A stretch of 64,000 nucleotides of DNA from Aspidiotus rigidus (Eukaryota > Arthropoda > Insecta > Hemiptera > Diaspididae), in the NCBI GenBank assembly GCA_035079385.1, contig JAVHKY010000003.1, positions 20,909,501 to 20,973,500 on the forward strand, in the 5' to 3' direction. A program made the translations under genes and the position numbers. Below, in pieces: positions 36,701-48,365 of this stretch. The stretch's first letter is position 1. The number at the start of each line of letters is the position of its first letter. The notes beneath the pieces are model-generated. The model had not been told where the DNA came from. It ran no database searches and saw only the letters and a list, made by a program, of their open reading frames with translations.

Positions 36701-39700
36701 GTTGAACTCTTTAATTTGGAACGGAATATTTGAAATTTTTTCGACGAACTCACTAAAAATGCCTCTTTCAATGATTGCCGACTACTGTAAAATTAGAAAT
36801 AAAGTGATTGAGCGTTACTTCGCGTGGAATGAAATTAAGGTCAAGAATCGTATCAGAACGGGCTCTGCACCTAATTCGGACTCCGTTCATCTGAAAAATG
36901 GGGGCCATCATTTACGCGAGCCAACCCATTCGAATCCTGCTCATTCATTTACTTTACATTTATTTGATAATTAATCTGAAATTCCTGTTTCATGTCATTT
37001 TTATGGCCTTTGCTCATATTTGTCCCTTTCTTCATAGTCGAATTTACGTCCTAGGATTCTTCAGTCGTATACTAGGCTACCTAAACTCATAATAGACTAC
37101 AGCAATAAAAGAGTAAATAATCTGCCCCAGGAAATCAGTTCGAACATAGTGGGAGGAAAATGGGGCCCATAACCTACCCCGGTTGACGGAAAATGACAGA
37201 ATGCCACCAATCTGCAATAATTCTGTCGGAATGTGGGACCTATTCTGCCATCTGTCAGAATGTGAGGATTCTGTTAGTTCTGTTACAATTCTGTTAAAAT
37301 TGTGTCACTTCGGGTATCATTTTGTAAGAATATTGTTATTATGTGTGTAAAATAATGTGAGGATTCTGCTGTTGAGATTATGACAGAAAATGTGATAGAA
37401 TGCTGCCAGTCTGTAATATTCCTGTCAAAATATCTCTCAATTTGCGTTAGAATATTGTGAGAATTTTGTCTTCAAAATTGTGACAGAGGAGCTACAAGAA
37501 TATTTAGCCTATTAATAAGTTTTTTACCTAAAAATGAGTCCAGTTCAATATTAATCGAGCTAGCCTGGAACCTGCTCATCATTTCCCTTTTTGGCTTCTG
37601 GTTTGCAGCCTGAAATTTTGTTTCGTGTTCCTCTCTCTTAGCTCAGCTCATCTTATGCGTAAGTTAACTCTTTTTCTCCAAAGCGTTTCTAGAGTCTCTT
37701 CTAAAAATGTTATGATCACATTCAACAGAGGTTCACCTTCCTGATTCCAATTCTTTATCATTTTCAAGTTTCACAGAAAATTCAAGACGCTCATTATCGC
37801 TTACCATCAACTTTCTTGCGGTCCTCTGAACCCCATAATGAACTTTGTTTAGTTAAAAATTCCTGCTTTCTATCTTCAATTTGTTCCTCATAGAATTAAA
37901 TAGTCCTAGAACGACTAAGAATTTAGTACACCCTAACTCACTTCTTCCTTTTCGCAGGGCCGTCCACTCCATCCTCATACCAATACTGTCAAGCTGAGGA
38001 GTTACATGACTACCATTTCTTCACTTTTCCGTATCTCGTAAACCTCAAGAATCCATTCTCTGTCCCCTCTCAAGTCTCCTTTAATTGTTCTCTTCAAAAA
38101 CCAGAATCCATTACTGACGCTCTTGACTTCCTCCGGTCCTTATACTGTTACAAATTCATTCAACCCCAATATTTTTTCCCAAAGTAAAAGCTAACGACCC
38201 CTTGTGTATAGTAGAATAGCTCATTGAAAAAAAAAAAAAACAGAAAGAAAGAAAAAAAGAAAAGAAGAAAACTCCAGGAATATTGAGAATCAAAATTGTT
38301 TTCACTTTTTCATTCAAAATTAATTAATTCTTCTCATGCCCTAGTTTAAAATATGTAATGCATTTTGGGCCTTCAAGAAAAACTTGGAAAACATTTCTGG
38401 ACATTTTTTCATCCATCAACTCATTTTTAAATAATTATTGGTTGCCTTAGACTTCAAAATTTATTAATGTTTAAAATCCCTAAATTCATGAGAGTTTGAT
38501 TATCTAGTTTGAGAGCTATGTTTATTATTATAATTAGAGTCAGGGTATCTCGGAAATTGTCAAAACCTCTTTCTAAGGGTAGGAAGCTTGGAAATCAGAC
38601 AGAAGTTCAGTCTTTCTTTTCAAAAAGTTCTACAGATTCTTCGGGTCTCAGAATTTTTTCGAGTTGCCTACCATGTACAGAGCCAATTCAAACTTATATC
38701 AAACATTACAGATGGAAGTATATTTTGTATTTACGCGGAAAATTTGACAAATCCTGTAAAAAAATTTTATTTTGCCAAAATTGGGGTTTGAAGCAGAATG
38801 AGGCCGAAAATGACCAGTTTGTTATAATATCTCGTCCAAAATTATAAAATCTTGAACAAACTTTGCTAAATTTTGCTGAAAATGAGCAAAATTCAGAAAT
38901 TGCTAAAACTCCTCATTATTTCTAGCGTTAAAAATACGGGCTCTTGATTAAAATTTTATTGAAAAATTGTAAATTGTGTTATACAAGTTTGTACAATTTT
39001 TCAATAATATTATTGAAAAACAAAAAAATTATTATCACTAAATCCGTATTTTTATTCTGAAAAATCATTCAAATTTCTTTTCAAATAATTATGGTTTGGT
39101 CATCAATTTGATACGAAAAATTTATAATCTATATTTTTATGAAATGATTTGGATTCAATCTACACGAAAATTGCCTACAATCAATGTTCGGCAAGTTGGC
39201 GTCCTCCTCTAATCCACGGAATCAGGTAAATAATTTCATTATGTTTCTGTCATAATTGTGTCATGTTGTAAATCTGTCATTATCTTGTAAAAATTGTGTC
39301 ACAACTTCAACAGATTTCTGACACAATACTAAAGTGAGAAAACGACATTTCATTTTTTTTTTTTTTTTCTCACATTTCTGTTTTAAACGTGGGTTGTAAA
39401 AGTCAGTAGATCGTAAGTAAGTTAGAGTTGAGTCAATTGTTTCGGAGTTGTTATTGAGAGTTTGTTGTACATTAATAGAAATGTTGAGGGAAGATCGGAG
39501 AGGTTGTAAAGTCGGGCAAGAGAAAAAGTGTTCAACTTTTAAATTGTCTTCGAGACAGTGCGGACATAATGGTGGGCCAAGGTTTGCTAGAAGGTGAGTA
39601 TGAGTAAGACGAGTGTGTCCTATTCTCAGTCGAGCTAAGATGACTTCCTCTCGTCTAGAATGTCTGTGGGATGAGGACCATGAAGAGGGATTGGTTCTAA

Positions 39701-42700
39701 GTCAGTTAAATTTTTCCAAGAGGAAAGCCAAAGTTGGGAAATTAAGGAAGCGTAATATACTTTTAGGTCTTTTGCCGGTGAGAAAATAGGGTCCATTATT
39801 TTAGGAAGAGATATTGCTTGTTTGGCTGCATTATCTACTGAGTCGTGAGGTGGAAAGTCAACGTGTCCAGGAATCCAAGCCAGAGTGATATGAGAGTTTA
39901 TTAATTTCGTAGTGTGGAGAGCCAAAAATATACGTTGAATTAAGGGGTTAGTTGAGAAAGGATCCGCAATGGCTTGTAGAGACGGAGGGAGTCAGTCAAA
40001 AGAAGGTATTTTTGTTCCGGTAGTAGTTGCGCAATTTGTGATATACAGGCAAGGATACCGTTTAATTCAGCCGTGTATACCGACGCTGAATTTCGTATGC
40101 GGTATGCCTCCATTTCGCCACCAATGGAGAACGCGTAAGATGTTCTATGGCGATATTTTGAGCCATCTGTGAGAGAAAGGGTATAACCTGCAAATTCGTC
40201 GATAAGTTTTGCTATATGTTTTCGATAAATTGAATTGTTGACTTAAGGAACTTCCGTAAGGTCTAGTCTGATATCAGGATTGGAGAAGAGCCATGGAGGG
40301 GTAGCTGTCAGGATAGGCGGAAGGGTTGAAATTTTGAGATTACGAGCGAGAGAAGTTTCTAAGCAAGTATGGATATGTTTCGTTGGTTGACGATTAAAAA
40401 TTGGATTAATTTCAGAGATTAAAGATTTGTAAACGGGGGAGTTTGGAAATTGAGGTATCGAAATAAGAAGATTCGAAGAGAGGGTGGATCGGCGAACAGA
40501 TAGAGGTGGTTCCGCTGCCTCGGCACACAGACTAAGACTAGGGTTCGTTCTGAATGCTCCCAATACCAGCCTAAGAGATGAGGAATGGATTGTGTCCAAA
40601 AGAGCTAAAGACGATTTATTGGCGAGATTGTAGATAGGGGCTCCATAGTCCAGTTGTGATCGGATTAAACTTTTGTACAGATTTAGGAGTAATTTTCGGT
40701 TGCAACCCAGTCGAGGGTGAGAAAGATATTTTAGGGTATTCATCGAGCGTAAACATTTGGGTTTTAGTAATTTGATGTATGGAATCCAAGTTAGTTTTTG
40801 ATCAAGTAAGAGTCCTAGAAATTGTATTGAATCAGTGGTTTTAATTGGAAAATTTTGAAGATAAAGTTAGGCAGGAGATGGAGGAGATTTCTTTTTTTTA
40901 TGGAAGATAATTAGGAATGTTTTGTTTTGGGAAAATTTGGAAGCCGCGGTCAGATGACCAAGAGGAAATATTGTCCAAGGATTCTTGTAAGAGTCTGTGA
41001 GCCCTGATAGGATTTGAAGAGCGGAGCAAGATGCTGTAATCGTCGGCAAAAAGTCTTTGAGAAATTGGGAAGCTGGTGTTTAATGGAAGGTCGTTAATGG
41101 CGACCAAAAAGAGAAGAGAAGAACGCTCAGTACTTCTCCTTGCGGAACACCGTTTTCAATTATATAATGAGAGGAGAGCTTATCCTGTAGTCTGACGGAG
41201 ATGAATCTGTCTTGTAGGAAACTTTGGAGAATTTTTGGGAGATTTCCTCGTAGACCGAGTGTAAATAGTTGTTTACATATGTAATGTCTCCAGACCCGCG
41301 GGTACGCGTCTTGAAGATCGAAGAATATTGTATAGAGGGGGAGTTCGAAAGGAAGGCTTGTTGAATTTGGGTGTGGAGGTCGGCAAGAGCTTGAATTGAG
41401 TTACGACCTTTTCTGAAGCCATATTGTACAGGGGACACCAGACGTTTGTATTCTGTGACACGTCAATTGACCTGTTTCGGTCAGCCGTATCAAGAATAAA
41501 AATCGCAATATGGATCGCTAACCTTCGGAACGGAGATGGCGTATGAAGAAGAAGAAGACCATTCTGCTTCAATTCTGACACAATGATGACAACAAAACAT
41601 TTTGAGAATGACAACAGACTAATGGCAGTACTTTAAAAATTCTGCCGGAATTCTACCACAACTCTGTCATAATGATGTTGTCTGTCTGACATGATTCTGT
41701 CACAATTCTGTCATTTTTGAAAGTAACAGAGAATAAAGTGAGTCTCATCCTGTAAGAATTCTGTTATCTGCCAGATTCCGTCAACCGGGACATGCTTCGG
41801 AAAACAATCTGAAAGGGGTGTTCGTGACCTGAAGGACCCTAAACTTTGCGTCCCTAATTTCGATCGGCCAAGCCTGATCTACTAGGAACTACCAAGGAAA
41901 TCAACGTAAACAAGGTGAGAAACGTGACTTGAAGGACCCTGAATTTTTGCCTATGATCCTGATTGACCTTGACCTACATTGAGAATCTTCTTGGAACGCT
42001 GCAACCTGGTGCCCTCTGGTCAGTCCAATGATTTGATGTTGCGGTCCTGACCCCGTTTGATCAGTGTAAGAAGGAAAAGAAAGTCCGTAAGCTCTCCTTA
42101 AACTGACAGACTCCAATTTCTTGTCCTGATCTTAAATGACCTTGAACTGCATTCTGGACGACTCTGCAAAGTAAAAGCCCCAGATTCTCTAGTGAGCCTA
42201 ACTACCTCCTCCCACCCAGGGTCGAAAGACATGACGTCACGCCCGTGATTGCAAATGACCTTGACGTACATTACAGACTTTGAGAAATTTTCACCACTAA
42301 TAGTGGGAGGAGAGAAAGTTTAGTTACCTTGACTTGCATTAGGAACTTGTAAAAATTTCAACAACGAAAAAAGCTTCTGCACATGATCTTGCTTTTGTAC
42401 TCGAAGAAAATTTTTTTCTCTCATCATTACAAAACCTCGTGCCTTCTCAGTACCACCAAGCCAAATTCCGATACGATTCTTAACAGCCCTGCATTCGGCT
42501 GATAGCCTCAAGTTTGGTAACTCACCTGTAAATGAGATCGTCGTTTAACGAAGCTTGTTTCTGAATATTCTCCCGTACTTTCTCCTTCTCCCTTAGTCTA
42601 TCCGCCGACATGATCTCTTCGGTCAACGATTTTTGCTTCAGTACGTTGCTTCGCTCAGGCCGATCCAGCGATATGGGAAACATTGGTAACTCTTTGACTA

Positions 42701-44393
42701 ATTTTTTCATATCGGTAGCCTTATCACGTTCCTCATCCTCGTCTGGATCTAACCTTTCTTCGCAGATGGATTTTTTCTGCTTCACTAATTTCGGTTTCAG
42801 CGTATCGACAACAGCATTTAAGTGTTCCGGGTTGGCGGATTTAATTCTGACTTTTTGCCCGTCTATGGTAATCAAACTGGATCGCGATCTCGTTATGGGC
42901 GATAACTCGGTCAGCGATGGCTGCGCTTGCGACTGCGAAAGTATATCGTTCAGACTTCTCGATTTTTGAATGCAACTAACGGTCAATGATTCTGCAGAAG
43001 TCAAAGGCTGGTCCAGCCGCTGTGCGTCCGCTTTTTCCATTCGCCTTAATTCTATCGGTAAATCTTGTATACTGCTATCTTCTTCACAACCTTCCGGATC
43101 GTATCTAGTTGCGGGAAGGTGATCATCTTTTCCGTACGCTGCCCATGAGTCCGTTAACCATGTTCGCGGATTGTGTTTTTCTTTTTTATGACTTCGAGAA
43201 AATTTCTGAAAATATTGTAATTACGGGGGTGTAAGGTGTAAAGTCATAAATTGAAATGAAGACTTTTGGAATCTGCTCACCTGTAAAGCTTTTTTGACGA
43301 AGCTGTAGCACGTTTCATTCGGACTCGATAAACTGGAACTGCTCGGAGATAGTGGGTGATTTGGTTGTAGTCGAGATAGTATCGATCTGCCCTCTCGTCT
43401 AAGACTACTCCTAGGAAAAGCCGAAGATAAGTTCTTTGAGTACAACGTTCAAAAAAATTTAGTATTGCCTAGCTATTAGAATTTGACTTACGATCTTGAA
43501 AACTGCGAATCGGAATCTTCGTAGATATAAGGACGTAATGAACGGCACATTGTAGGATCTTCCTCAGGAGTGAAGGTTGTACTTGTCGAACATTCAGCCG
43601 AAGAACTTACACAAAACCTAGGATGGTGCCATTGAACTAACACATCCTGAGATTCAAACTGTAAATATACAAAATTAGAGCGGTTATCAGCGATGCTTTT
43701 GGAGTGAAGAAGAGGACAATATTCCCGAAAACCACGCTTCCTATATGAAATTCATAATTCCGAAATTGTCACCTTACGATCTTTCTGCTCCAATGCCCAG
43801 ACGGTAATCATAAGACGTCCTCCTATCCTTAGAACACGCGCCAATTCTCGAAGAGCATCAATTCTACGTTCTTCGCTAGCAAAATGGTGTATCACGGCTA
43901 TTGATAAAACAGCATCGAAACTTTCATCTCGAAATGGCAGTGTTAAATTATCACAAAGTAGAACCTATACATAATCGAAAATTGAAAACAGGACGCAAAA
44001 ATTAAAGTCACGATTCCAACTAATAAGAAGGTTACCTCATTATCGTCATGTTTTGCTATACGAGTGAGCTGAGAACATCGATCGGAACCGATTTTAAATA
44101 TAGAGGGATTTACTTTTAAATACTTTCCGTTTCCACAACCTGTAAAGAAATCCAACTTTAATAAACAATATTTTGTTGCAGGAATAAATTTCTGATGAAA
44201 TACTTGGGTACTCACCCACATCACAGACTATGGAACCTGGCTCGAGGTCGTTGATAAATTTCTTCACCTTTGGCCAGGGAGTTATATTTCGTTCTGGAAA
44301 TCGAAGGGCGGACATGTGATCGTAAACATCATGAACGTAAGTTTTTTCTAAGGCTACAGATCTTGCTATTCTGTCTTCGTCACCAGTGGACAT
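33757..44393 (-). CDS. TRMT9B: TRMT9B / fire dancer-like SAM methyltransferase
   Basis: Nine minus-strand exons join in phase to 4203 nt (1400 aa): 44393-44216, 44139-44036, 43964-43773, 43658-43492, 43410-43281, 43205-42526, 36784-35835, 35640-35434, 35351-33757. The N-terminal methyltransferase domain shows motif I CDVGCGNGKY (residues 57-66), then IGSDRC, LPFRDESFDAVLSIAVIHHF and LRELARVLRIGGRLMITVWA. QDVLVQWHHPRF follows, as in the Trm9/ALKBH8 family. The middle is long, Ser-rich and low in structure. The C-terminus YHVFREGELDDLI..YYDHTNWCI..EK is a family hallmark. The Trm9 family modifies wobble uridines in tRNA; Drosophila fid acts at synapses. The exon 5 acceptor was chosen at 43411-43412 because only it keeps phase. 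The protein is far longer than vertebrate TRMT9B because of the disordered middle. Intron 6 (36785-42525) is filled with mobile DNA. Confidence 0.93.
37178..41789. mobile_element. TIR element inside TRMT9B intron 6
   Basis: The 13-bp inverted pair CCCGGTTGACGGA (37178-37190) and its reverse complement (41777-41789) are each followed inward by dense TCTGTCA / ATTCTGTCA-type words (37190-37490 and 41575-41770). This is a terminal plus subterminal-repeat layout of a DNA transposon. No transposase frame is seen between them. A LINE is nested at 39353-41455. No clear TSD was found, so the exact ends remain provisional. Confidence 0.6.
39353..41455 (-). pseudogene. I-group LINE nested in the TRMT9B intron
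   Basis: Minus-strand order: VQYGFRKGRNSIQALADLH (about 41430), a frameshift, FFDLQDAYPRVW, NGVPQGEVLSV, then catalytic FADD in LFADDYSIL (about 41050). RSQLDYGAPIYN and GAFRTNPSLSLCAEA follow at 40700-40500, then the RNase H domain (LTDGSK about 40170, TAELNGILA, LTDSL, PGH about 39870), a Cys-rich tail, and a terminal A-run (T-run 39353-39369 on +). Several stops and frameshifts make it dead. It is a close relative of the LINE at 6780-8650. The 5' end is truncated inside the RT. Same strand as TRMT9B. Confidence 0.85.
41830..42340. repeat. Diverged repeats with TGACCTTGACCTAC words in the TRMT9B intron
   Basis: Four loosely spaced units of roughly 100-170 bp carry (A)TGACCTTGA(C/A)(C/T/G)T(A/G)CATT followed by a G/A-rich stretch, at about 41964, 42137, 42256 and 42325. 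Related words occur at 53334 and 57076. Each full word contains TCAAGGTCA on the minus strand. Confidence 0.5.
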
Positions 44394-44664
44394 AGCACAA
44401 CTAAGGCTTTCCGCCCTTCTTCTTCTGGGCTAATAATTTAACTCATGTTTGCATCTAAAAACAAAAAAATTATTCAATATTTTAAGAGAGTGTAAGAATA
44501 ACAACTGATACTGTATGTAAATATGTACAACAAATGAAGAGGTGGTTATCAGTATGGAACTGAATAATTAGACGAAAGTTAAATTCTAGGTCCTTCATGT
44601 ACACTAATTATTAAGAATAAGTTCAGTTTCCTCTCCCGGAGCTGCTTTATAAAAGCGTCACTCC
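44394..44664 (-). promoter_or_regulatory. 5' flank of TRMT9B
   Basis: Directly upstream of the TRMT9B ATG is a short leader. A TTTTTAG acceptor-like site sits on the minus strand near 44456, so a 5' UTR intron is possible. The AT-rich remainder ends at the truncated FB-A copy at 44665. No TATA box can be assigned with confidence. Confidence 0.35.
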
Positions 44665-45251
44665 GAGTCATGTTTAGGCCTAAAATCCGAATGGCTGTAT
44701 CTCAGGCAATAATGATCGCACAGCAATGTAATTTGGGGACATTTTAGTATATGTGAACGTTCACCCATGGTATTTTTCTTCAAAGGAAAACATATTTCCC
44801 CAAGTTTCTAACAATAACAAAACGACGGCTTCCTTAACGAAGTTAAACGAGGAACGCAGGGAACCTCTTTTATGAGTCAAAAGGGATTTGGTATTGAAAA
44901 TACAAGGAAGCCTAGACCTAGATAAAGCTAGTATAAAGAAGGCCTAGACCTACTTTAAGCCTAGTATAATATAGTTTGAGAGTCTAAATTTTTCTCGAAT
45001 CTCCAGCTATATATGATAGCTCAAGTGTTTGAATTTTTCCAAGTCCCTCTCTCATCATATATGGCTCGAGAGTCGAAATTTTTCTCAGCCCCCCTCCTAT
45101 CATATATAGCTTGAGAGTCGGAATTTTTCCAAGTTTTTTGCTGGACGGTGGACGGCGGACACCGGACGGCGCACGCCAAATTTCTCAAAAAGCTCCCCAT
45201 AAAACAGGTTCCCTGTTAAAATTTCGACTATGCGCTATATATGATAGGATG

Positions 45252-47200
45252 GGGAAAATTAAACGAACCCTCAAGAATGATGAAACCTTGGCGAATGTCG
45301 TTGCGGATCTTGCGGTTAAGATTGGTCCTGGTTTTAATACCCAGAAAGTCTGTGCCGAATTAGTCCGTAATAACCCCCTCCCTCGCATGAGTAATAAATT
45401 GGAAGGAGTGATTCAGGGTTTAAGGAGGAAGATGAAAGAGGCAGATTTGATCGTCACTAAGGCTGACAAGGGCAAAGCTGTTGTAGTGATGGAGAGATCG
45501 GCCTATTCTTCCAAGGTCCATGAAGTCCTACAGCAGTGTGGTGCTAAAGAGAGGGGGAATTTCAGCTTTCCCAAGCACGTCAAAGAAGTTAGAAGTGTCA
45601 TCAACAGGAGTGAGGCTGTTATCAAAACTCCTGCTTTGAAAAAAGCCCTCCTTGTTCCTAACCCCACACAACCCCTCCTGTACGGGCTGCCTAAAGTGCA
45701 TAAGAACAATACCCCGATGCGACCTGTTGTTTCCTTCGTCTCCTCTCCTACCTACCTCCTTGCCAAATTCCTTGACCGTTGGTTCAAAAATCGAATTGAT
45801 TTTGAATCCCCTCATTCGGTCTTGAATTCGGTCTCTTTAACTGACGTCCTCAAGGATGTAAGTCTTCCCCCGGGAACATTCATATGCTCGTTGATGTTGT
45901 TGGTTTGTTCCCGAATATTCCTAAGGCTGCTACTATCCAGCGTATGGGTGATCTACTCGTTAAAGCCAACATTCCTCATGATGAGCTTCACGAATTCTTT
46001 GATCTTCTAAATACTTGCTGGTCCCCCAACTACTGTAAATTTGAAGGGAAATTTTTCGAGTTCCCTGATGAAGTAGGGATCCCTATTGAATCACCTTTAG
46101 GCTCTCTTATCTCCGAAGTTTTCATGTCTAAGTTTGAACTTGACCTATTTTCCTCAAACCAGGTGTTACTCAATCATATTCTTTATTGGCACAGGTACGT
46201 TGATGACGTTCTATGTACCTGGACTGGTCACCCAGATCTCCTTGGTGAGTTTCTGAGGTATCTCAATTCCTGGTACCCTTCCATCAAATTTACGTTGGAA
46301 ATAGGGGTATTTTCCAATAACTTTTTGGATTTATCGATCTCTATTGTAGACGGTATCCATGAGTTTGGAATTTACAGGAATGATACTACGACCGATGTTT
46401 TAGTCCACGGTGGTCCGTTCGATCCTGTTGCTCACAAGATGGCTGCTTTTCATAGCCTAGTTCACAGACTGACTCGTATTTCGTTGAGTCAGTCTGCTTT
46501 TAAGAAAGAAGTACGCACTATAAAACACCTGTCTAGAGTGAATGGGGTCAATGTCGACGTTGACGTGATGGTTCGGAGGAAAGTTACAAGGAGCCTCCTG
46601 GATTCCACCACCTCCCTCCCCCGAGACACGATCCGTGATCGCCGTTTGCGTTGGATCAGTCTCCCTTTCCTGGGGAAGTTCTCCCTGCAATTGGGTCGGG
46701 CCCTTCGCCCGTTTGGCTTCAGACCCGCGTTTTACAACCCTACCACAGTCAAGAGGTTGTTTGTGAGACTGAAGGACCCCATACCTGTTGATGAGAGGAG
46801 TGGTGTGTATAAGTTGGAGTGTGAGGATTGTGAAGGCTTTTATATTGGTGAGACCAGCCGCCAAATGAAAGTTAGAGTAGCTGAGCACTTGAAGTCTTGG
46901 AAGAAGGGACACTTAGGGGAGTCAGCTTTTGCTGATCATTTAATAAACAGTGGCCACAGCTTCCGCGAGGAATCCGAAAAGCTCCTCCATAAGGAGAATT
47001 CCTATCGTAAGCGAATCGCCCTCGAGCATATAGAGATAATACGTCATCTCAACACCGATGGTATCACTGTACTCAACTCGTACATTCCGGAAGATGGCCT
47101 GATTGAACTGGTTTATGATTCACACCGCGATTTCTCGTTTGGACAATTTAATACCTCGCTCTTCTCTTCTGTTCGTCAGTTGCTTTCATTTCAGGCTTGA
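45252..47200 (+). pseudogene. PLE reverse transcriptase / GIY-YIG endonuclease, one frameshift
   Basis: Homology starts at LKNDETLANVVADL. It includes [26 protein letters not shown] and [13 protein letters not shown], all typical PLE N-terminal RT blocks. A 1-bp deletion at 45890-45892 (CTCGTTGATG against CTCGTTTGATG in the copy at 62900) shifts the frame just before the first catalytic Asp (DVVGLFPNIP). The second frame 45884-47200 continues with a GIPIESPLGS block (usual Gly replaced by Glu), catalytic YVDD (46198), NNFLDLSI, HEFGIYRN and KMAAFHSLVHRLTR. It ends in a GIY-YIG nuclease: GVYKLECEDCEGFYIGETSR, then R, H and ALEHIEIIRHL. The reading frame upstream of DETLAN is replaced by terminal-repeat DNA. 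Not functional as it stands. Confidence 0.9.
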
Positions 47201-47814
47201 AGCTGGTTATTTAACCGAAAGCGCTCGTCGTCTTTTATTTTTCTGCGGTTTGCATGTTTTACTCCACGTCGGAGTATTCGTTTTTCACGTTTATAGGAGG
47301 GGGAGTTAGAAAATTTCGACTCTCGAGCCATAAGTATATGCTAGGAGAAGGATTTGAAAAAATTGCGACTCTCGAGCTATCATATATAGCTCGAGATTCG
47401 AGAAAAATTGGACTCTCAAACTATATTATACTATGCTTATAGTAGGTCTAGGCCTTCTTTATACTAGCTTTATCTAGGTCTAGGCTTCCTTGAATTTTCA
47501 ACATCAAATCCCATTTGGCTCAAAAACCGGTTCCCTGCGTTCCTCGTTTAACTTATGCATATCAATATGGCTCGAGAGTCGTAATTTTTCCAAGCTTTTG
47601 CTGGACGGCGCACGGCATACGGCAAATTTCTCAAAACGACGGCTTCCTTAACGAAGTCAAACGAGGAACGCAGGGAACCTGTTTTATGAGTCGAATGGGA
47701 TTTGGTATTGAAAATTCAAGGAAGCCTAGACCTAGATAAAGATAGTATAAAGAAGGCCTAGACCTACTATAAGCCTATCATAATATAGTTTGAGAATCTA
47801 AATTTTTCTCGCTC

Positions 47815-48140
47815 GAGAGACGAAATTTTTCTAAGTCCCTCTCCTATCATGGCTCGAGAGTCAAAATTTTTCTAAGTCCCCCTCCTATCATATATGGCTC
47901 GAGAGTCGAAATTTTTCCAAGTCCCCCTTCTATCATATATAGCTCGAGAGTCGAAATTTTTCCAAGTCCCCCTCCTAGCATATATGGCTCGAGAGTCGAA
48001 ATTTTTCTAAGTTCCTCTCCTATCATATATGGCTCGAGGGTCGAAATTTTTCTAAGTCCCCCTCCTATCATATATGGCTCGAGAGTCGAAATTTTTCTAA
48101 GTCCCCCTTCTATCATATATAGCTCGAGAGTCGATATGGC
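47815..48140. repeat. 45-bp tandem repeat at the PLE 3' end
   Basis: The CTCGAGAGTCGAAATTTTT unit recurs with period 45 bp: GAGAG/GAGGG at 47901, 47946, 47991, 48036, 48081 and 48126. Because 45 is divisible by 3, the minus strand gives an open frame of 15-aa repeats (47847-48116). It is an artefact and not a gene. Scattered relics occur at 6230-6620, 17040-17200, 45000-45130, 47290-47400, 50030-50090 and 60490-60620. Confidence 0.85.
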
Positions 48141-48365
48141 TCGAGGGTCGAAATTTTTCTAAGTTTTTCGCTGGACGGCGCACGGCGGACGCCAGATTTC
48201 TCAAATAGCCCCCCATAAAACAGGTTCCCTGTTAAAAAGCCCCCCCACAAAACAGGTTCCCTGTTAAAACTTCAAACTCGAATATTAAAAAACATCGGGG
48301 AGGATGAAGGCACCTGGGGAAAATCATTCATTTGAAGCGCCATACCATCTACTACACATGCATTA

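Larger units (their letters stand above)
44824..48265 (+). mobile_element. Penelope-like element with complex termini, inserted in FB-A
   Basis: The 3.44-kb insertion has precise junctions set by FB-A: AATAACAAAAC continues with TTCAAACTC in copy 1. AAAAC is repeated at both sides (44819-44823, 48266-48270), although AAAA is also part of the element's own end, so the true TSD may be shorter. A direct repeat beginning GACGGCTTCCTTAACGAAG occurs at 44824 and again at 47637. Between them an inverted copy of the same block lies at 47400-47560. Such mixed direct and inverted pseudo-LTRs are known in Penelope-type elements. The coding part is at 45252-47200. Confidence 0.8.

Noticed and set aside
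43411..43445. Longer form of TRMT9B exon 5 using the AAAG acceptor at 43437
   Set aside because: It gives the wrong phase into exon 6. The TTTTCCTAG acceptor at 43411-43412 keeps the frame and has a better pyrimidine tract.
47847..48116. Open frame of six 15-residue repeats (MIGGGLRKISTLEPY type), minus strand
   Set aside because: It is produced by the 45-bp tandem DNA repeat of the PLE end, whose period is divisible by three. No start context or homology.
44824..48265. Hammerhead ribozyme in the PLE termini, as known for some PLEs
   Set aside because: I could not find a CTGATGA core paired with a GAAA core at proper spacing by eye. A covariance search would be decisive.
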